Shown piece after piece: positions 1 through 9,754 of a DNA stretch of 64,000 bases. This stretch comes from a virus. The stretch lies in the IMG/VR virus record IMGVR_UViG_3300033995_001164, positions 124,001-188,000 of that record. One strand, 5' to 3'. How positions within the stretch are numbered: position 1 is the stretch's first letter; each line of letters starts with the position of its first letter. The position numbers and the translations under genes are program-made. A model generated the notes under the pieces. That model had not been told where the DNA came from. It ran no database searches and was given only the letters and a program-made list of their open reading frames with translations.

Positions 1-2325
1 ACCAAGTCCTTTAACAATGTTGTTAACTTCCGATTCAACATTTAACTTAATTAATTCATCAATTTGATTAGAATTTGCTCTAATTAATCCGGAATAATGT
101 GATGTTAAAAATTGTCGTTCCCAAATTTCATAAAAGAATTTAACCTCTTCTTTATTGACATATGGTAATCCCGCAGATGGAAACTCAATTGCATTTATAT
201 TAATTCGATTAGTATCTCTTTCATTATCTAATGGTGGCGGGGCAATCGGAATTGTAAATTTTTGAGTTAGTCCCTTCATATACTCTTCGACAAATTCAAC
301 TTCAGGCCATTTATCAAAAAGATAACCTTGTGTTAAGTTAACAACTGTTGGGTCAGCAATATATTTTAATTGAAATCTTCCTTTTTTATCTTCGGGTGTT
401 TCAACAAAAAATAATGGCCATGGATATACCGGTTCTTCCGAATTCGATAAACCTTGATTAGATTCTTTGGCACTAACAGATATTGGGACTTTCTGTCTCG
501 TCTCAGAACTTTGAGCAGAAGACGGATTATCCATAATGGCTTGTTTTCTAACAGGGTCATATTTTACATTCCAAGCATTAGTATGAACATCATCTAATAA
601 TCTAATAAACGCCTCTGCAGATGCCATAACAACTGCAATCATATTTCTAACTGTTGGTTTAAATCCAAGACCACTGTCAGTGTCTTCAATTTTTCTTAAC
701 AATTCCGCAGAAATTGATGATTCATATTCTGATAATTTTTTATTTGCATCAGTCTCTAATAAAGATATCTGACCATCAAATCTATTCGTCCCTTCAAAGA
801 TAAAAAAACTTGGTGCCAATACTTCTGATTTTGAAATTACAGGAAGTTTTGTTTGATATAATTGTTCTTTAAAAGCATTTATGTCATCTTCTGTCGGTAA
901 TACTTTACCTGTTTGTAACCTTACTGTTTCTTTCCAATTGATAGCACCATCAACTGGTGGGTCAATTTTAAGAGTGTTAAATTTAATAGGATTTGGAATT
1001 GGGGATTCCCCATTTTTACCTAAAGTTTCATTTTCAGATAAAGCTTTGTTAAATTTATCAACATAACTTTCCAATAATTTACCGGCAGTTTCTTTTTCCC
1101 CCAAGGTTAATTTTTTATAAACATAAACTTTTTCATTTGTATTATTTAACACAATTGGTTTTGGGTCAATATAGGTATTAAACCATGAAATGTTTGTTCC
1201 CCTAATCGCAGAAAAATATTGTTTTAATATTTCTTTATAATTACGAATATTAGTAAGAGGCATAACCTTCGCTTTAGGAAATTTATCCATAATACGATTC
1301 TCAAATGTACTCAACTTAGTCATCAATTGGAATAATGTTAATTCCGGTAAATCAGCCGGAATTAATCCTTTTGCCTTATATTCACTATAAACCTCAACAA
1401 TTTTTTGATAACCCTTTTCCGAAACTATTTGAGTAACAACAGAGTTATCACTTTGAGAATTATTCTGTGAAATAACTCCTTGAGCCTTTGATTGTGATTC
1501 TGCCGTCTTATTAGATTCCTGTGTTCCTGTAGGAGATGTCGAAATATTAAATGTTTGACCATACATGTGTGGTACTGCCATTAAATGTCCCATTGATATT
1601 TCATTTAAGACATTAAACTTGTATCCTTTAAATTGTAAATCCACTTGATAGTTACCACTAAATGTATTAAATGTTGCATGAAATTTTTCCAAATTTAATT
1701 GATATCTAATTGCCTGTCCATAATACCCTTTTAATGTTAAATAAAAGGGTGGGTAAGGAAGATTAAAAAAAGCGGCATAAGGCGAATTATTACCCAACGA
1801 AAACAATGCTTTACCTTGAACATCCTCCAACCTCATACTAACTGAAGGTACAAAAGACGAATTAGTTGTTATATTAATTGATGTAATCCCAAGTAATCCA
1901 TTATCAAACACATTTGTTAAATTGGCCGGAGAACTGATTGAATATGCCTGATTACCGTCATTAGTCGGAACTGTCTTTTCCATCATTTGATTATCACCAT
2001 TAAACTTAGTTGAATTATTACCTGTCAATTCATCGTAATACCCAACCCCTAAAAAACTATCTTTGGTTGGTTTTAAAAAATTCATCTTGGCAACTGATAT
2101 AGTTCTAATTCTATCTTCAGGACTTGCACCAACTGCAAGTTTAGTTCTTGGAAGAACTTCCGCCTCCAAATTTGCAAACATTACTAAACTCTCATGGTCT
2201 ATTAATCTTTCTTGTATTTTCCCTTGTGAATCTATTGTTTTATTAGGGTCAACTACAATAATGTTATTGTAATCAAACTCAACTAATATATCTCCGCTGT
2301 TGTCCGCTCTTAAGTTACCTGCCAT
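1..2325 (-). CDS. large virion (probably baseplate-associated) protein, C-terminus outside window
   Basis: An uninterrupted minus-strand frame runs from an ATG at 2325 (protein begins MAGNLRADNSGDILVEF) to the window edge, giving 775 codons with no stop; the C-terminus lies outside. I do not recognise a named family. A central segment around residues 140-230 is rich in aromatic residues and glycine (YPPFYLTLKGYYGQA, then FSGNYQVDLQFKGYKF), a pattern I associate with large phage baseplate or structural proteins. The start overlaps the end of the gp53-like gene by 11 bases, and the giant OmpA-domain protein lies just upstream, so it belongs to the baseplate operon. The middle, about residues 245-285, is Ser/Gln/Asn-rich and looks like a flexible linker. 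Structural role is inferred from context; no catalytic motif was seen. Confidence 0.7.
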   Translation of the reverse strand, partial: MAGNLRADNSGDILVEFDYNNIIVVDPNKTIDSQGKIQERLIDHESLVMFANLEAEVLPRTKLAVGASPEDRIRTISVAKMNFLKPTKDSFLGVGYYDELTGNNSTKFNGDNQMMEKTVPTNDGNQAYSISSPANLTNVFDNGLLGITSINITTNSSFVPSVSMRLEDVQGKALFSLGNNSPYAAFFNLPYPPFYLTLKGYYGQAIRYQLNLEKFHATFNTFSGNYQVDLQFKGYKFNVLNEISMGHLMAVPHMYGQTFNISTSPTGTQESNKTAESQSKAQGVISQNNSQSDNSVVTQIVSEKGYQKIVEVYSEYKAKGLIPADLPELTLFQLMTKLSTFENRIMDKFPKAKVMPLTNIRNYKEILKQYFSAIRGTNISWFNTYIDPKPIVLNNTNEKVYVYKKLTLGEKETAGKLLESYVDKFNKALSENETLGKNGESPIPNPIKFNTLKIDPPVDGAINWKETVRLQTGKVLPTEDDINAFKEQLYQTKLPVISKSEVLAPSFFIFEGTNRFDGQISLLETDANKKLSEYESSISAELLRKIEDTDSGLGFKPTVRNMIAVVMASAEAFIRLLDDVHTNAWNVKYDPVRKQAIMDNPSSAQSSETRQKVPISVSAKESNQGLSNSEEPVYPWPLFFVETPEDKKGRFQLKYIADPTVVNLTQGYLFDKWPEVEFVEEYMKGLTQKFTIPIAPPPLDNERDTNRININAIEFPSAGLPYVNKEEVKFFYEIWERQFLTSHYSGLIRANSNQIDELIKLNVESEVNNIVKGLG

Positions 2326-2638
2326 AATAATAAAAATGATTTTCTAATGCCCCCTTATAGTCCTGTAATGAAGGTAGTAAAGGAAAAGGAATTATCAATA
2401 TACTACCATCCGGTATAGTATTCTCTAAACCACCATATTGAGGATTAGCTTGGAGAACTAACCATCCGAAATAAGGTGAGTTATAATAATCCTGAGATAC
2501 TTTATCCAATCTACTTCTACCAACTTTATATATAAATGCCTTATCGGTTGGTTTTTGAGGTAATTGCACGTAAGGTACAACGGTTTGTTCACCGTTAATT
2601 AAAAATTCACTATATCTGTTCCAATATTGAAATGCCAT
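2315..2638 (-). CDS. gp53-like baseplate wedge protein with LysM-type fold
   Basis: A 107-residue protein. The middle (residues 36-85) reads like a LysM/tail-protein-X module: a short FIYKVGRSRLDKVSQDYY helix, then FGWLVLQANP and a terminal DGSILIIPFP strand, the order expected in LysM and T4 gp53-type wedge proteins. In T4, gp53 joins neighbouring wedges around the hub. T4 gp53 is longer (about 196 residues), so this is a minimal version. The start codon shares bases with the stop of the upstream giant gene (TAATG arrangement), and the next gene overlaps its 3' end, indicating tight translational coupling in the baseplate operon. A generic LysM tail protein is the alternative. Confidence 0.6.
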   Translation of the reverse strand: MAFQYWNRYSEFLINGEQTVVPYVQLPQKPTDKAFIYKVGRSRLDKVSQDYYNSPYFGWLVLQANPQYGGLENTIPDGSILIIPFPLLPSLQDYKGALENHFYYYGR

Positions 2639-5600
2639 TAATTAAGTTTTATTTTTGATATGTATGCTCCCGCAGAAACTCCGTCTTCAGAATTCCATTT
2701 ATTATTGTCGGTATTTCTATTTGTTGTGTCTGATAATGTTGAAATCATAGTTTTTTGCGATTTTTTAATATCATCACTTCCATTTGTTTCTGTTGAATAA
2801 TTAAAAACTCTATCTTTTTTATCAAATGGAGTGTAAATTATATAATTTTTCAATTTGTTTTTTTCAACATAATTAATAAACTCTTTAGTAATATTATTTT
2901 CACTAACGAATAAAGGTCTAGTTTGAGTCACCCAATAGTTATCGAATTTAGATTCTACATCATCAAAACCACCTTTTAATAAATCACTATTATTAATTAT
3001 ATTACCAATCATAGCGGTTTTAAATGTTTCATATTTTTTAATATCCACAACATCATCAGACATTATCATATAAACTCTTCTGAAGATTTTATTTTCAAAT
3101 TGGGTGTTTTTACTAAAAGGAAAAAATACTTCTTCGACTGTCGGACCTTTCATACTTTTTCCTTTATCATTTGTTTCAAATACTAAAACACCTTTATATG
3201 TTAAACCATCAGAAGGATTAACAAATTCCGATTCACTCCATATAAGTCCATTAAATTCTTTAATACCGTCATATATTTTTCGAATGTCATTAGCCAACTC
3301 AATTAATGTATTTGACGCTCCATTTGAGGTTGGGCTGACATTAGTTGTTCCACTTGTTACATAAATTTTAACCGGCCCTGATTTTACTTGATATCCGTCA
3401 GTACCACTAACATAGGTCATTGCACCATCGAATATTGTAATGTTAGCTCTTCCTATTGTTTGGATATAATTTTGTTCCGTTGTTGTAATATCTTGAGTTA
3501 TTTTTGTAATTGCGTTCTGATATGACGCTCTTTTATTTTTAATTAAATTTTTATAATTTTCTTTTAATTGACGAATCACTTTTGGTGAAAAATTACAAGT
3601 ATCGGATGACATGAATTTAATAAATCCTTCATCCCCACTTTGAATATTTGTTTGTAATTCCGCAAAAATATCATCGAATCTTTTTTCAACATTATTTGGT
3701 TTGCCAAATAAAACTGATTTCTCAGTACTAACACCAAAATTACCTTGAGTGTATGAACGTTCTACCATCCATTGTTGTCTCACAGCATTATTATATTGAT
3801 TAACACTTTCTTTTGTTTTATTTACAACTGTTTGAAAATACGTCTGAGTTTCATTCATAAATTTAACCATAAAATCAGAATAACTAATAGTACCTGTTTC
3901 ACTGGTTTCCGTTACAACATTTGTAACTGTCACACCTATAGTACTATTATTACTTTGTCCATTCTCAACCGCCGCTTGATTAATTGCCGGTGCTTGAGGA
4001 GGTGATGTCATCGCTAAAAATTCTTTATCTAAAACTTTTAAGAAATCTTCTTGAGCCGTCACATCTGCTCTGTCATCCCAAATTTCAGTATTGGCATAAT
4101 AGTTGAATGTTAATGCGTTTTGTAACTTATCAATAGATTCTTTTAACCCACTCCCACCAACAAATTTAAATGATAAAGTTACATTTGCTATCATTGGTTG
4201 AATACCAATCCCTTCAGGGTTAATATCTAACGATTCATAAGCAAGACTTAAACCCTCAGGTATAATTTTAGTGTTATAAAAATCCCCGATTCGTAACACT
4301 AATACCGGTGGCGAACCAAATGAGGTATTAGTTGCGTTATTATATTGTAATTGTTGTTTACCCGCAATATCTTTAACCGTTGGGATTGTGTCTCCCGGTC
4401 TCATACATTGTTGTAAGAATGTTAAACGAGAGTTTAACCCTTCAGGTGTTGTCGAATGGAATGCAGGTTGAAAGAATTTTAACTTGTCTCTAAGATTATC
4501 ATAAACCATAGGTGTTTCAGCCTTGATAGTTTCAAAGTAGTCACATTCAGATAATAACGCTCTTAAAACTCGTTTAGTAATATTATCCCTTGGTTTCCAC
4601 TCTTGAGTAATAACTTCTTCTTTAACCGTTGAGGTAATTGTGTTCTCGGTTACTTTTGTAACATATTTAGGTGGTGGTGGGGTGTCCGGAGATGTTAAAG
4701 TTGAAACAATATTTGAAATATATGACCTTCTACATGCCATTGCACCATATGTGAAAATATCTTTACTACCAACTTGAACTTGTAATTCCGTATCACCTCC
4801 AATCACATTATTATCTTTATCAGTACAATTAATTGTTTTACCAGGACTTAACCCATCAACAGTATATGGACTTATGTTAGATGTCATTGGTTGTGTGTTT
4901 ACTGTTTCTCCACTAGCAACCCCCGGTTTAATTATTAATCTTTTAGGAGAACTTGTTATAAATTTTTTAAGTGATTCGTTTTCATTAAAAAATTTAATTG
5001 TTGACTCTATTCTTCTAGCAGATAATTGCTCGTTGTATTCAATACTTGCCGGTGCAGAACAACTTGAGTCAACACTAATAGTAACAGTACCTGTGGTATT
5101 TTGGGTTAATTGTTTGGCCAAATCAGTTACAAATTGTTTCATCACTTCATAATTTGGTGTCACAACCGTTGAAAACACTTGGCTTGTTTGTGCTGAATTT
5201 GGTTGAGTTTTGTAATAATTCTTATTTTGTTCACTAGTATATCTATCATATTCAACAGTATAATTTGGAACCGGTTGATTCTTTTTTGGATAATCATTCC
5301 CAAAATAAAACCCTAAATTTTTATATTTGTTAAAATAGTCTTTAGAATTTCCCCCTCCCCCTGATTGAGAGGTGTCATTTGGGACTTTTACCGTTTCTTT
5401 AATATATTGTGTTTGCTCCTTTGTAGTTTCTTTTGATGATATAGCTTCTTGTAATTGATACAAATCATTTGGATTAACCGTATAATATTTTTTAGCTAAT
5501 TCATATAAATCATATTTTCTACATCCAGCAAAGAATGATTCTAAAATACTATCAATTCTAACTTTATTAGTTTCATTACCCAATATTTTATCCACAACAA

Positions 5601-7692
5601 CATTTAATGCGGATGGATGGTCAACAACTATTTTCCACGTTAAATTACCCGAACGAGATGTACTTTTATATGTATAGATAGGTTCCGGTCTACCAAGGAA
5701 TTCAGTTGGGTTCCAATTTGCTTGGGTTTGTTCTGTAAAAGTTAGACCATATGGTGCAAACCACATAACTCTTCCTCCATTAGGCCCTCTTTCACATATT
5801 GGTAAATCCGCAACTGAAAAACCAGGAGTACTTGATGTTCTCCATGCTAGATTTTCTAATGAAAACATATACTTTTTAGCGTATCCATTATTCATCCCAC
5901 CAATAAGGTTTGTCGAATCTTGTCCCCCTTCTTGTTTGTTTGGTGCGATATTAAGGTTATAGGTATTATCAAACACAGAATCTGAAAATCGTCTTCCTGA
6001 TGTTGTTATACCATCTGTTTTTTGTAAATCATTATATTGTAGGTACGGTAAATCTTTTGCAAAAATACGGCAATATTCAGTTCCAACTTCTTGTCCAACA
6101 GCTCCAACGTATCGGTATACTTTAGAACCTTTAGTTATTTCTTTATAACCATCATGGAAAACTTTACTAACTTGGTCTATCGCATTACCTACATGTTGTA
6201 ATCTTCTTCCTCCTTGAGGTTGACTATTAATTAATCTCTGAGTATCATCTAAGATAGAACCCCCTTTAAAAGTTCTATTTGTTGATTCCGTTGTATTAAA
6301 TGATGATGGTTTAAAATCTTCATCTTCATTAGTAATTACTCCGCCTAAACCAACTTTTTTACCAGCATTGTCTTTATATTTTGGGGAAGTCCAAGTGAAT
6401 CCACCCTCAATACCACCTCCATTTGAATATGTTGGCCCGTTAGCACCTAATCGAATATCTTTGCTTGGTCCCTCATAAAGTTGTGATAACTCTTGAGGTC
6501 CATATACCGGTGATTGTTGTTCTTTACCAAATTGGTCAACAGGTAAATCACCACCAGGTGAGAATACTCTTGAAGGGTCAGAATTTCTTGACCCAACATA
6601 AAAATCGCTATTATTTGATAATGTTCCGGTTAAGGCGCCAGCAACTCTATCGAACACACCTCTATCATAATTTGGTTTGTATCTATTATAATCAATGTTT
6701 TTAAACAAACGTGATTTTTGACCAGCACCTGTATTATTATAAAAAATTTGTGACCCGGTTTGTCCGGCACCCAATAATTGATTAAAAAAGTTTCCAACTG
6801 TTGTTCCAGCAATTGCGTTTGTAACTTGTTGAATTGTTGTAGGTTGTCCCGGATTAATCTTTGGGTCAAAATAGGACCCCGGAATTAAACTCACGGGTAA
6901 AATACTACCACCTAAACGAAGTGCAAAATCAGCAGCGGCCGTTATTGGATTTGACGGAACTGAAATTTGCCAATTTGGTTCTAATATTGGAACTTGTCCT
7001 GATAAAATATTAACCAAGTCCGTTCCACTAGTTACATTTAAAATATTAGCTCTTCCTATTGTTTCTAACCTTATTCGAGCAGCAATTCTTTCTTGAAACT
7101 CGTTTCTAAGTGTTTGAGCACCTAAACGAGCAATATATGAATCTTGACTCATAGAACCATTACTACCATTAGGATTGTTAGATAATAATATTGATAATGG
7201 TGAATAAGTCGACACAACAATTGAACCAGGATATGGTTGTCCATTACCTTGTCTATCTTGGTCAGGTCTAACCGTTTCTAAACTTGAGAATGATTCTGCT
7301 GAGTCAAACACATTTAATCCGTCAGCATAGGCATTTAAAGGTCTCCATAACCTAACTGCATCGTAACCTTCATCAACAATATGAGCATCTTGTTGTCCCG
7401 GTCCATATGACCCTTGATTTGAAACTGAATTAGTTAATCTATTTGGGTCTGGAACTTGCTCATACCCACCCTCATTACCATATCTATTTAAAGGGTATAG
7501 TTGATTGGCTAATGAAGGAACATCAATAAGTTGGTCAGGACTATCAATAACTGATAAATCTGATTGAATATGCTCATACGGAACTTGAACAGAAGGTCTG
7601 TTTGGAGATTTAGTATAAGGAACTAAATTTCTTGTTATTAATTTCTTTCTGAAACCATCCGAATTTACGTAATCTAATGGACTGTTTGACAT
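2638..7692 (-). CDS. giant baseplate/tail protein with an OmpA-like domain
   Basis: A 1684-residue virion protein, much larger than T4 wedge proteins. Three segments stand out. Around residues 660-700 a phage structural motif reads WNPTEFLGRPEPIYTY followed by GNLTWKIVVDHPS. Around residues 845-930 there is an OmpA/MotB-like peptidoglycan-binding pattern: a TVTISVDSS strand, then YNEQLSARRIES and a helix leading to RLIIKPG. Around residues 1120-1225 a second structural domain contains INPEGIGIQPMIANVTLSF and LQNALTFNYYANTE. The first ~500 residues are Gly/Asn/Pro-rich and may be extended. An OmpA-type module would suit contact with the peptidoglycan layer during tail contraction. Position between tape measure and gp53-like genes supports a baseplate role. 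Function of the remaining regions is unknown. Confidence 0.65.
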   Translation of the reverse strand: MSNSPLDYVNSDGFRKKLITRNLVPYTKSPNRPSVQVPYEHIQSDLSVIDSPDQLIDVPSLANQLYPLNRYGNEGGYEQVPDPNRLTNSVSNQGSYGPGQQDAHIVDEGYDAVRLWRPLNAYADGLNVFDSAESFSSLETVRPDQDRQGNGQPYPGSIVVSTYSPLSILLSNNPNGSNGSMSQDSYIARLGAQTLRNEFQERIAARIRLETIGRANILNVTSGTDLVNILSGQVPILEPNWQISVPSNPITAAADFALRLGGSILPVSLIPGSYFDPKINPGQPTTIQQVTNAIAGTTVGNFFNQLLGAGQTGSQIFYNNTGAGQKSRLFKNIDYNRYKPNYDRGVFDRVAGALTGTLSNNSDFYVGSRNSDPSRVFSPGGDLPVDQFGKEQQSPVYGPQELSQLYEGPSKDIRLGANGPTYSNGGGIEGGFTWTSPKYKDNAGKKVGLGGVITNEDEDFKPSSFNTTESTNRTFKGGSILDDTQRLINSQPQGGRRLQHVGNAIDQVSKVFHDGYKEITKGSKVYRYVGAVGQEVGTEYCRIFAKDLPYLQYNDLQKTDGITTSGRRFSDSVFDNTYNLNIAPNKQEGGQDSTNLIGGMNNGYAKKYMFSLENLAWRTSSTPGFSVADLPICERGPNGGRVMWFAPYGLTFTEQTQANWNPTEFLGRPEPIYTYKSTSRSGNLTWKIVVDHPSALNVVVDKILGNETNKVRIDSILESFFAGCRKYDLYELAKKYYTVNPNDLYQLQEAISSKETTKEQTQYIKETVKVPNDTSQSGGGGNSKDYFNKYKNLGFYFGNDYPKKNQPVPNYTVEYDRYTSEQNKNYYKTQPNSAQTSQVFSTVVTPNYEVMKQFVTDLAKQLTQNTTGTVTISVDSSCSAPASIEYNEQLSARRIESTIKFFNENESLKKFITSSPKRLIIKPGVASGETVNTQPMTSNISPYTVDGLSPGKTINCTDKDNNVIGGDTELQVQVGSKDIFTYGAMACRRSYISNIVSTLTSPDTPPPPKYVTKVTENTITSTVKEEVITQEWKPRDNITKRVLRALLSECDYFETIKAETPMVYDNLRDKLKFFQPAFHSTTPEGLNSRLTFLQQCMRPGDTIPTVKDIAGKQQLQYNNATNTSFGSPPVLVLRIGDFYNTKIIPEGLSLAYESLDINPEGIGIQPMIANVTLSFKFVGGSGLKESIDKLQNALTFNYYANTEIWDDRADVTAQEDFLKVLDKEFLAMTSPPQAPAINQAAVENGQSNNSTIGVTVTNVVTETSETGTISYSDFMVKFMNETQTYFQTVVNKTKESVNQYNNAVRQQWMVERSYTQGNFGVSTEKSVLFGKPNNVEKRFDDIFAELQTNIQSGDEGFIKFMSSDTCNFSPKVIRQLKENYKNLIKNKRASYQNAITKITQDITTTEQNYIQTIGRANITIFDGAMTYVSGTDGYQVKSGPVKIYVTSGTTNVSPTSNGASNTLIELANDIRKIYDGIKEFNGLIWSESEFVNPSDGLTYKGVLVFETNDKGKSMKGPTVEEVFFPFSKNTQFENKIFRRVYMIMSDDVVDIKKYETFKTAMIGNIINNSDLLKGGFDDVESKFDNYWVTQTRPLFVSENNITKEFINYVEKNKLKNYIIYTPFDKKDRVFNYSTETNGSDDIKKSQKTMISTLSDTTNRNTDNNKWNSEDGVSAGAYISKIKLN

Positions 7693-7703
7693 CTATGACT
7701 TTT

Positions 7704-7715
7704 TATTTATAAATA
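7704..7715 (-). promoter_or_regulatory. RTATTTATA-type element (overlapping TATTTATA and TATAAATA)
   Basis: Twelve bases directly upstream of the giant baseplate gene contain both TATTTATA and the T4 late-promoter word TATAAATA, overlapping. The element ends about 11 bases before the ATG. The same word recurs before many genes in this window, and a gp55-like late sigma factor is encoded at 57776, so a late promoter is the leading reading. Confidence 0.45.
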
Positions 7716-7743
7716 GATTAAGGATGAGTTTTTATATTAAAAC

Positions 7744-9549
7744 TTAAGCGGAATAAGTTTTTGAAATAGGTTCTCTATTAGAGTCGGTTGGAGATGCTAC
7801 TCTGGCAATATAATCTTTAAATGAATTACTATTAAACGCGGTATCAAAAGATTGTTTTAATTGCTCAGTTGAAATCCCTAAAGGTGCCGTAACATTAATT
7901 TCAAGTTTTCCTCCTATATCTATTTTTGAATTTGTTGTTTGAGATGCAACATTGTTTTGGTTATTCTGTAACATTTCAACCTTATTTCCAACAGATGAGG
8001 TTAATGGAGACACAGAAGTTGACACCTTACCTCCATAAGATTCAACAACTTTATCGACAGTGCTTTTTGCTGTACTATCAATCACATTTTGATTTGTTAA
8101 CTTTTTAGAGATGTTTTCACCAATTCCTTTGAAAATTTCCGTGAAATTTTTTTGTGAGACATCCAAAGTATCACCAAATCTATTTAACCCATTTGCAAGA
8201 ACATCAGTAAGTGGTTTATTACCTTCTTTAAAATCTGTTACAACACCACCTAACGCTGTTAAAAATCCTTCACTTACATCTCTAAAATCTTTAGTTTTAA
8301 TTGCGCCCGAGGTTTCACCAAGAACTGTTTTAGTAACTCTTTGAACTCCTGCAATACCTTGTCGAATTTGTTTTGGACTTGTTATCCCTTGTACTACAGA
8401 CTCTCTAATTGCAGCAACATTTGATAATATTGTTTTATCAATTGTTAATTGAGACATGGTCATTTCCTCAAGAGTTTTAGGACCTGTTTTTTGTTGTTCA
8501 AGTAATTTATTAAATTCATCTTGTTTTAAGTCAGATAATTCTTTTTTAGTTCCATCTTCAAGAGTTACTTTATATGTCCCACCTTCCATATTTGCAATAT
8601 TAGAAAGATATTGTTTGTCTTCCTCATTTATAAATGTTAATCCCGCTAAATTAACTGCGGATAATCTTTGGTCCATTTCAGCAGCAGCAAGACCCATTTT
8701 ACTCATCTCCGCAGCGCTAACACCTGTTTGTTTTTCCATCTCTCTAAGTGTTAGAACACCCTGAGGATTAATTTTAAAAGTCTTAGTTTTATCATCAAAA
8801 TAAGTAAATTGTTTTGCAACATCGGCCAAACTATTTTGTAATCCTGAAGGGTCATTAATCGATTGATTCATTAATTGGAATGGGTCTGCCAAATCTCCGG
8901 CAGAAACACCTAATCTTTGAAACGCTGCCGCAACCTCAACAGCTCTTTCAGGGTCTAAAACATCATTAGCCAATTTAAATGTTTCGTTCATGTTAAATCG
9001 TAACATAGATGCTTGTGCCGCCATTTTTGTTAACCCCTGAACACCACCTTCAAATTGGTATCGATTCATCTGGTCCATGTTAGTAGTAACATCTTTCATT
9101 ACCGCTTTGGTATTTCCACCAATACTTCTGATATAATTAATTGAAGATTCTAATTGTGTTCCAATTTGACCAACCCCAACTCCAATGTCTAAGAAAGCAT
9201 TACTTAAAGTTTCCGCACTTCCATCAATAAGTTGTGTGGCAGCATAAAGTTTTTCAACATCTTCTGTATTTGCAATAACATTTCGTCTTGAAGCTTCAGC
9301 AATTCCACTAATTGATTCCTGAACATCTTTAACCGAACCACCTAAACGAGTAACTCTCGGTATTGCATCTGACACCGCACCCATCATTTCAGATAATCTT
9401 TCCTGGCCTTGACCAAAAGTTCTGTTAATTTCAACTGAAGTGTTGTATGCGTCCTGAATAGCCCTAGATAATGTTGTCCAATCTATCGTGGCTTCTTTTG
9501 CCAATTTCTGAGCAAAACTTAAATCCGGAGTAGTATCGCCTGTTGCCAT
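7744..9549 (-). CDS. tail tape measure protein candidate (gp29-like position)
   Basis: A 601-residue, mostly helical protein with long amphipathic stretches and Ala/Gly-rich segments, for example repeated VAAAFQRLGV and KMGLAAAEMDQRL. Its content resembles TP901-type tape measure proteins, which wind through the tail tube, fix its length and are ejected into the host. T4 gp29 has 590 residues, a good match. The position after the gp26-like chaperone and before the baseplate genes is the canonical one. The C-terminal quarter contains a Ser/Asn/Gln linker and a beta-rich end (IGGKLEINVTAP). No transmembrane hairpin is obvious. A separate baseplate hub protein is the main alternative. Confidence 0.6.
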   Translation of the reverse strand: MATGDTTPDLSFAQKLAKEATIDWTTLSRAIQDAYNTSVEINRTFGQGQERLSEMMGAVSDAIPRVTRLGGSVKDVQESISGIAEASRRNVIANTEDVEKLYAATQLIDGSAETLSNAFLDIGVGVGQIGTQLESSINYIRSIGGNTKAVMKDVTTNMDQMNRYQFEGGVQGLTKMAAQASMLRFNMNETFKLANDVLDPERAVEVAAAFQRLGVSAGDLADPFQLMNQSINDPSGLQNSLADVAKQFTYFDDKTKTFKINPQGVLTLREMEKQTGVSAAEMSKMGLAAAEMDQRLSAVNLAGLTFINEEDKQYLSNIANMEGGTYKVTLEDGTKKELSDLKQDEFNKLLEQQKTGPKTLEEMTMSQLTIDKTILSNVAAIRESVVQGITSPKQIRQGIAGVQRVTKTVLGETSGAIKTKDFRDVSEGFLTALGGVVTDFKEGNKPLTDVLANGLNRFGDTLDVSQKNFTEIFKGIGENISKKLTNQNVIDSTAKSTVDKVVESYGGKVSTSVSPLTSSVGNKVEMLQNNQNNVASQTTNSKIDIGGKLEINVTAPLGISTEQLKQSFDTAFNSNSFKDYIARVASPTDSNREPISKTYSA

Positions 9550-9568
9550 AATTTAAATAGTATTTTAA

Positions 9569-9577
9569 TATAAATAC
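9569..9577 (-). promoter_or_regulatory. GTATTTATA element before tape measure gene
   Basis: GTATTTATA read on the coding strand, 20 bases upstream of the tape measure ATG and directly after the hairpin at 9579-9602. This fits a terminator followed by a fresh late promoter. Confidence 0.4.
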
Positions 9578-9578
9578 A

Positions 9579-9602
9579 AAAGGACTGAGTTTTCAGTCCT
9601 TT
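9579..9602 (-). terminator. rho-independent terminator after tail assembly chaperone
   Basis: A perfect 10-bp stem (AAAGGACTGA / TCAGTCCTTT) with a 4-base loop is followed on the minus strand by TTTTGTATTT. The TGA stop of the frameshifted chaperone extension lies inside the stem, so the longer chaperone would end within the hairpin. Confidence 0.6.
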
Positions 9603-9754
9603 GTGTTATCTTCTAACCACTTATCTAATAAATATTTTCTAACGAATAGTGGCATTCCTTGAAAATCTTGATAGGTTATGTTCATTAATTTGTTCAAATA
9701 GTAGAATTCGTCTATTTGTCCTTTTCTATAATCAGAAGAAAGGACGAAAAAACT
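9593..9754 (-). CDS. probable frameshift extension of the tail assembly chaperone (T-like domain)
   Basis: An open frame of 53 codons overlaps the end of the gp26-like gene and continues past its stop to a TGA at 9593. It has no good start: the only ATGs are deep inside (first at NKLMNI). Its sequence is protein-like (DEFYYLNKLMNITYQDFQ, then GMPLFVRKYLLDKWLED) and resembles C-terminal domains of phage tail assembly chaperones, with a short helix, an acidic/aromatic turn and a second helix. The overlap contains six T residues (9747-9752) followed by CGT. A +1 slip of tRNA-Phe from UUU to UUC, or a -2 slip, would join the frames and give a longer form of about 298 residues. A G/GT-type programmed frameshift is standard at this locus in tailed phages. 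Not annotated by ordinary gene callers because it lacks a start. Confidence 0.55.
   Translation of the reverse strand, partial: SFFVLSSDYRKGQIDEFYYLNKLMNITYQDFQGMPLFVRKYLLDKWLEDNTKD

Noticed and set aside
366-560. Small minus-strand frame coding 64 residues
   Set aside because: It lies within the long partial virion gene, in another frame on the same strand, and has no independent support.
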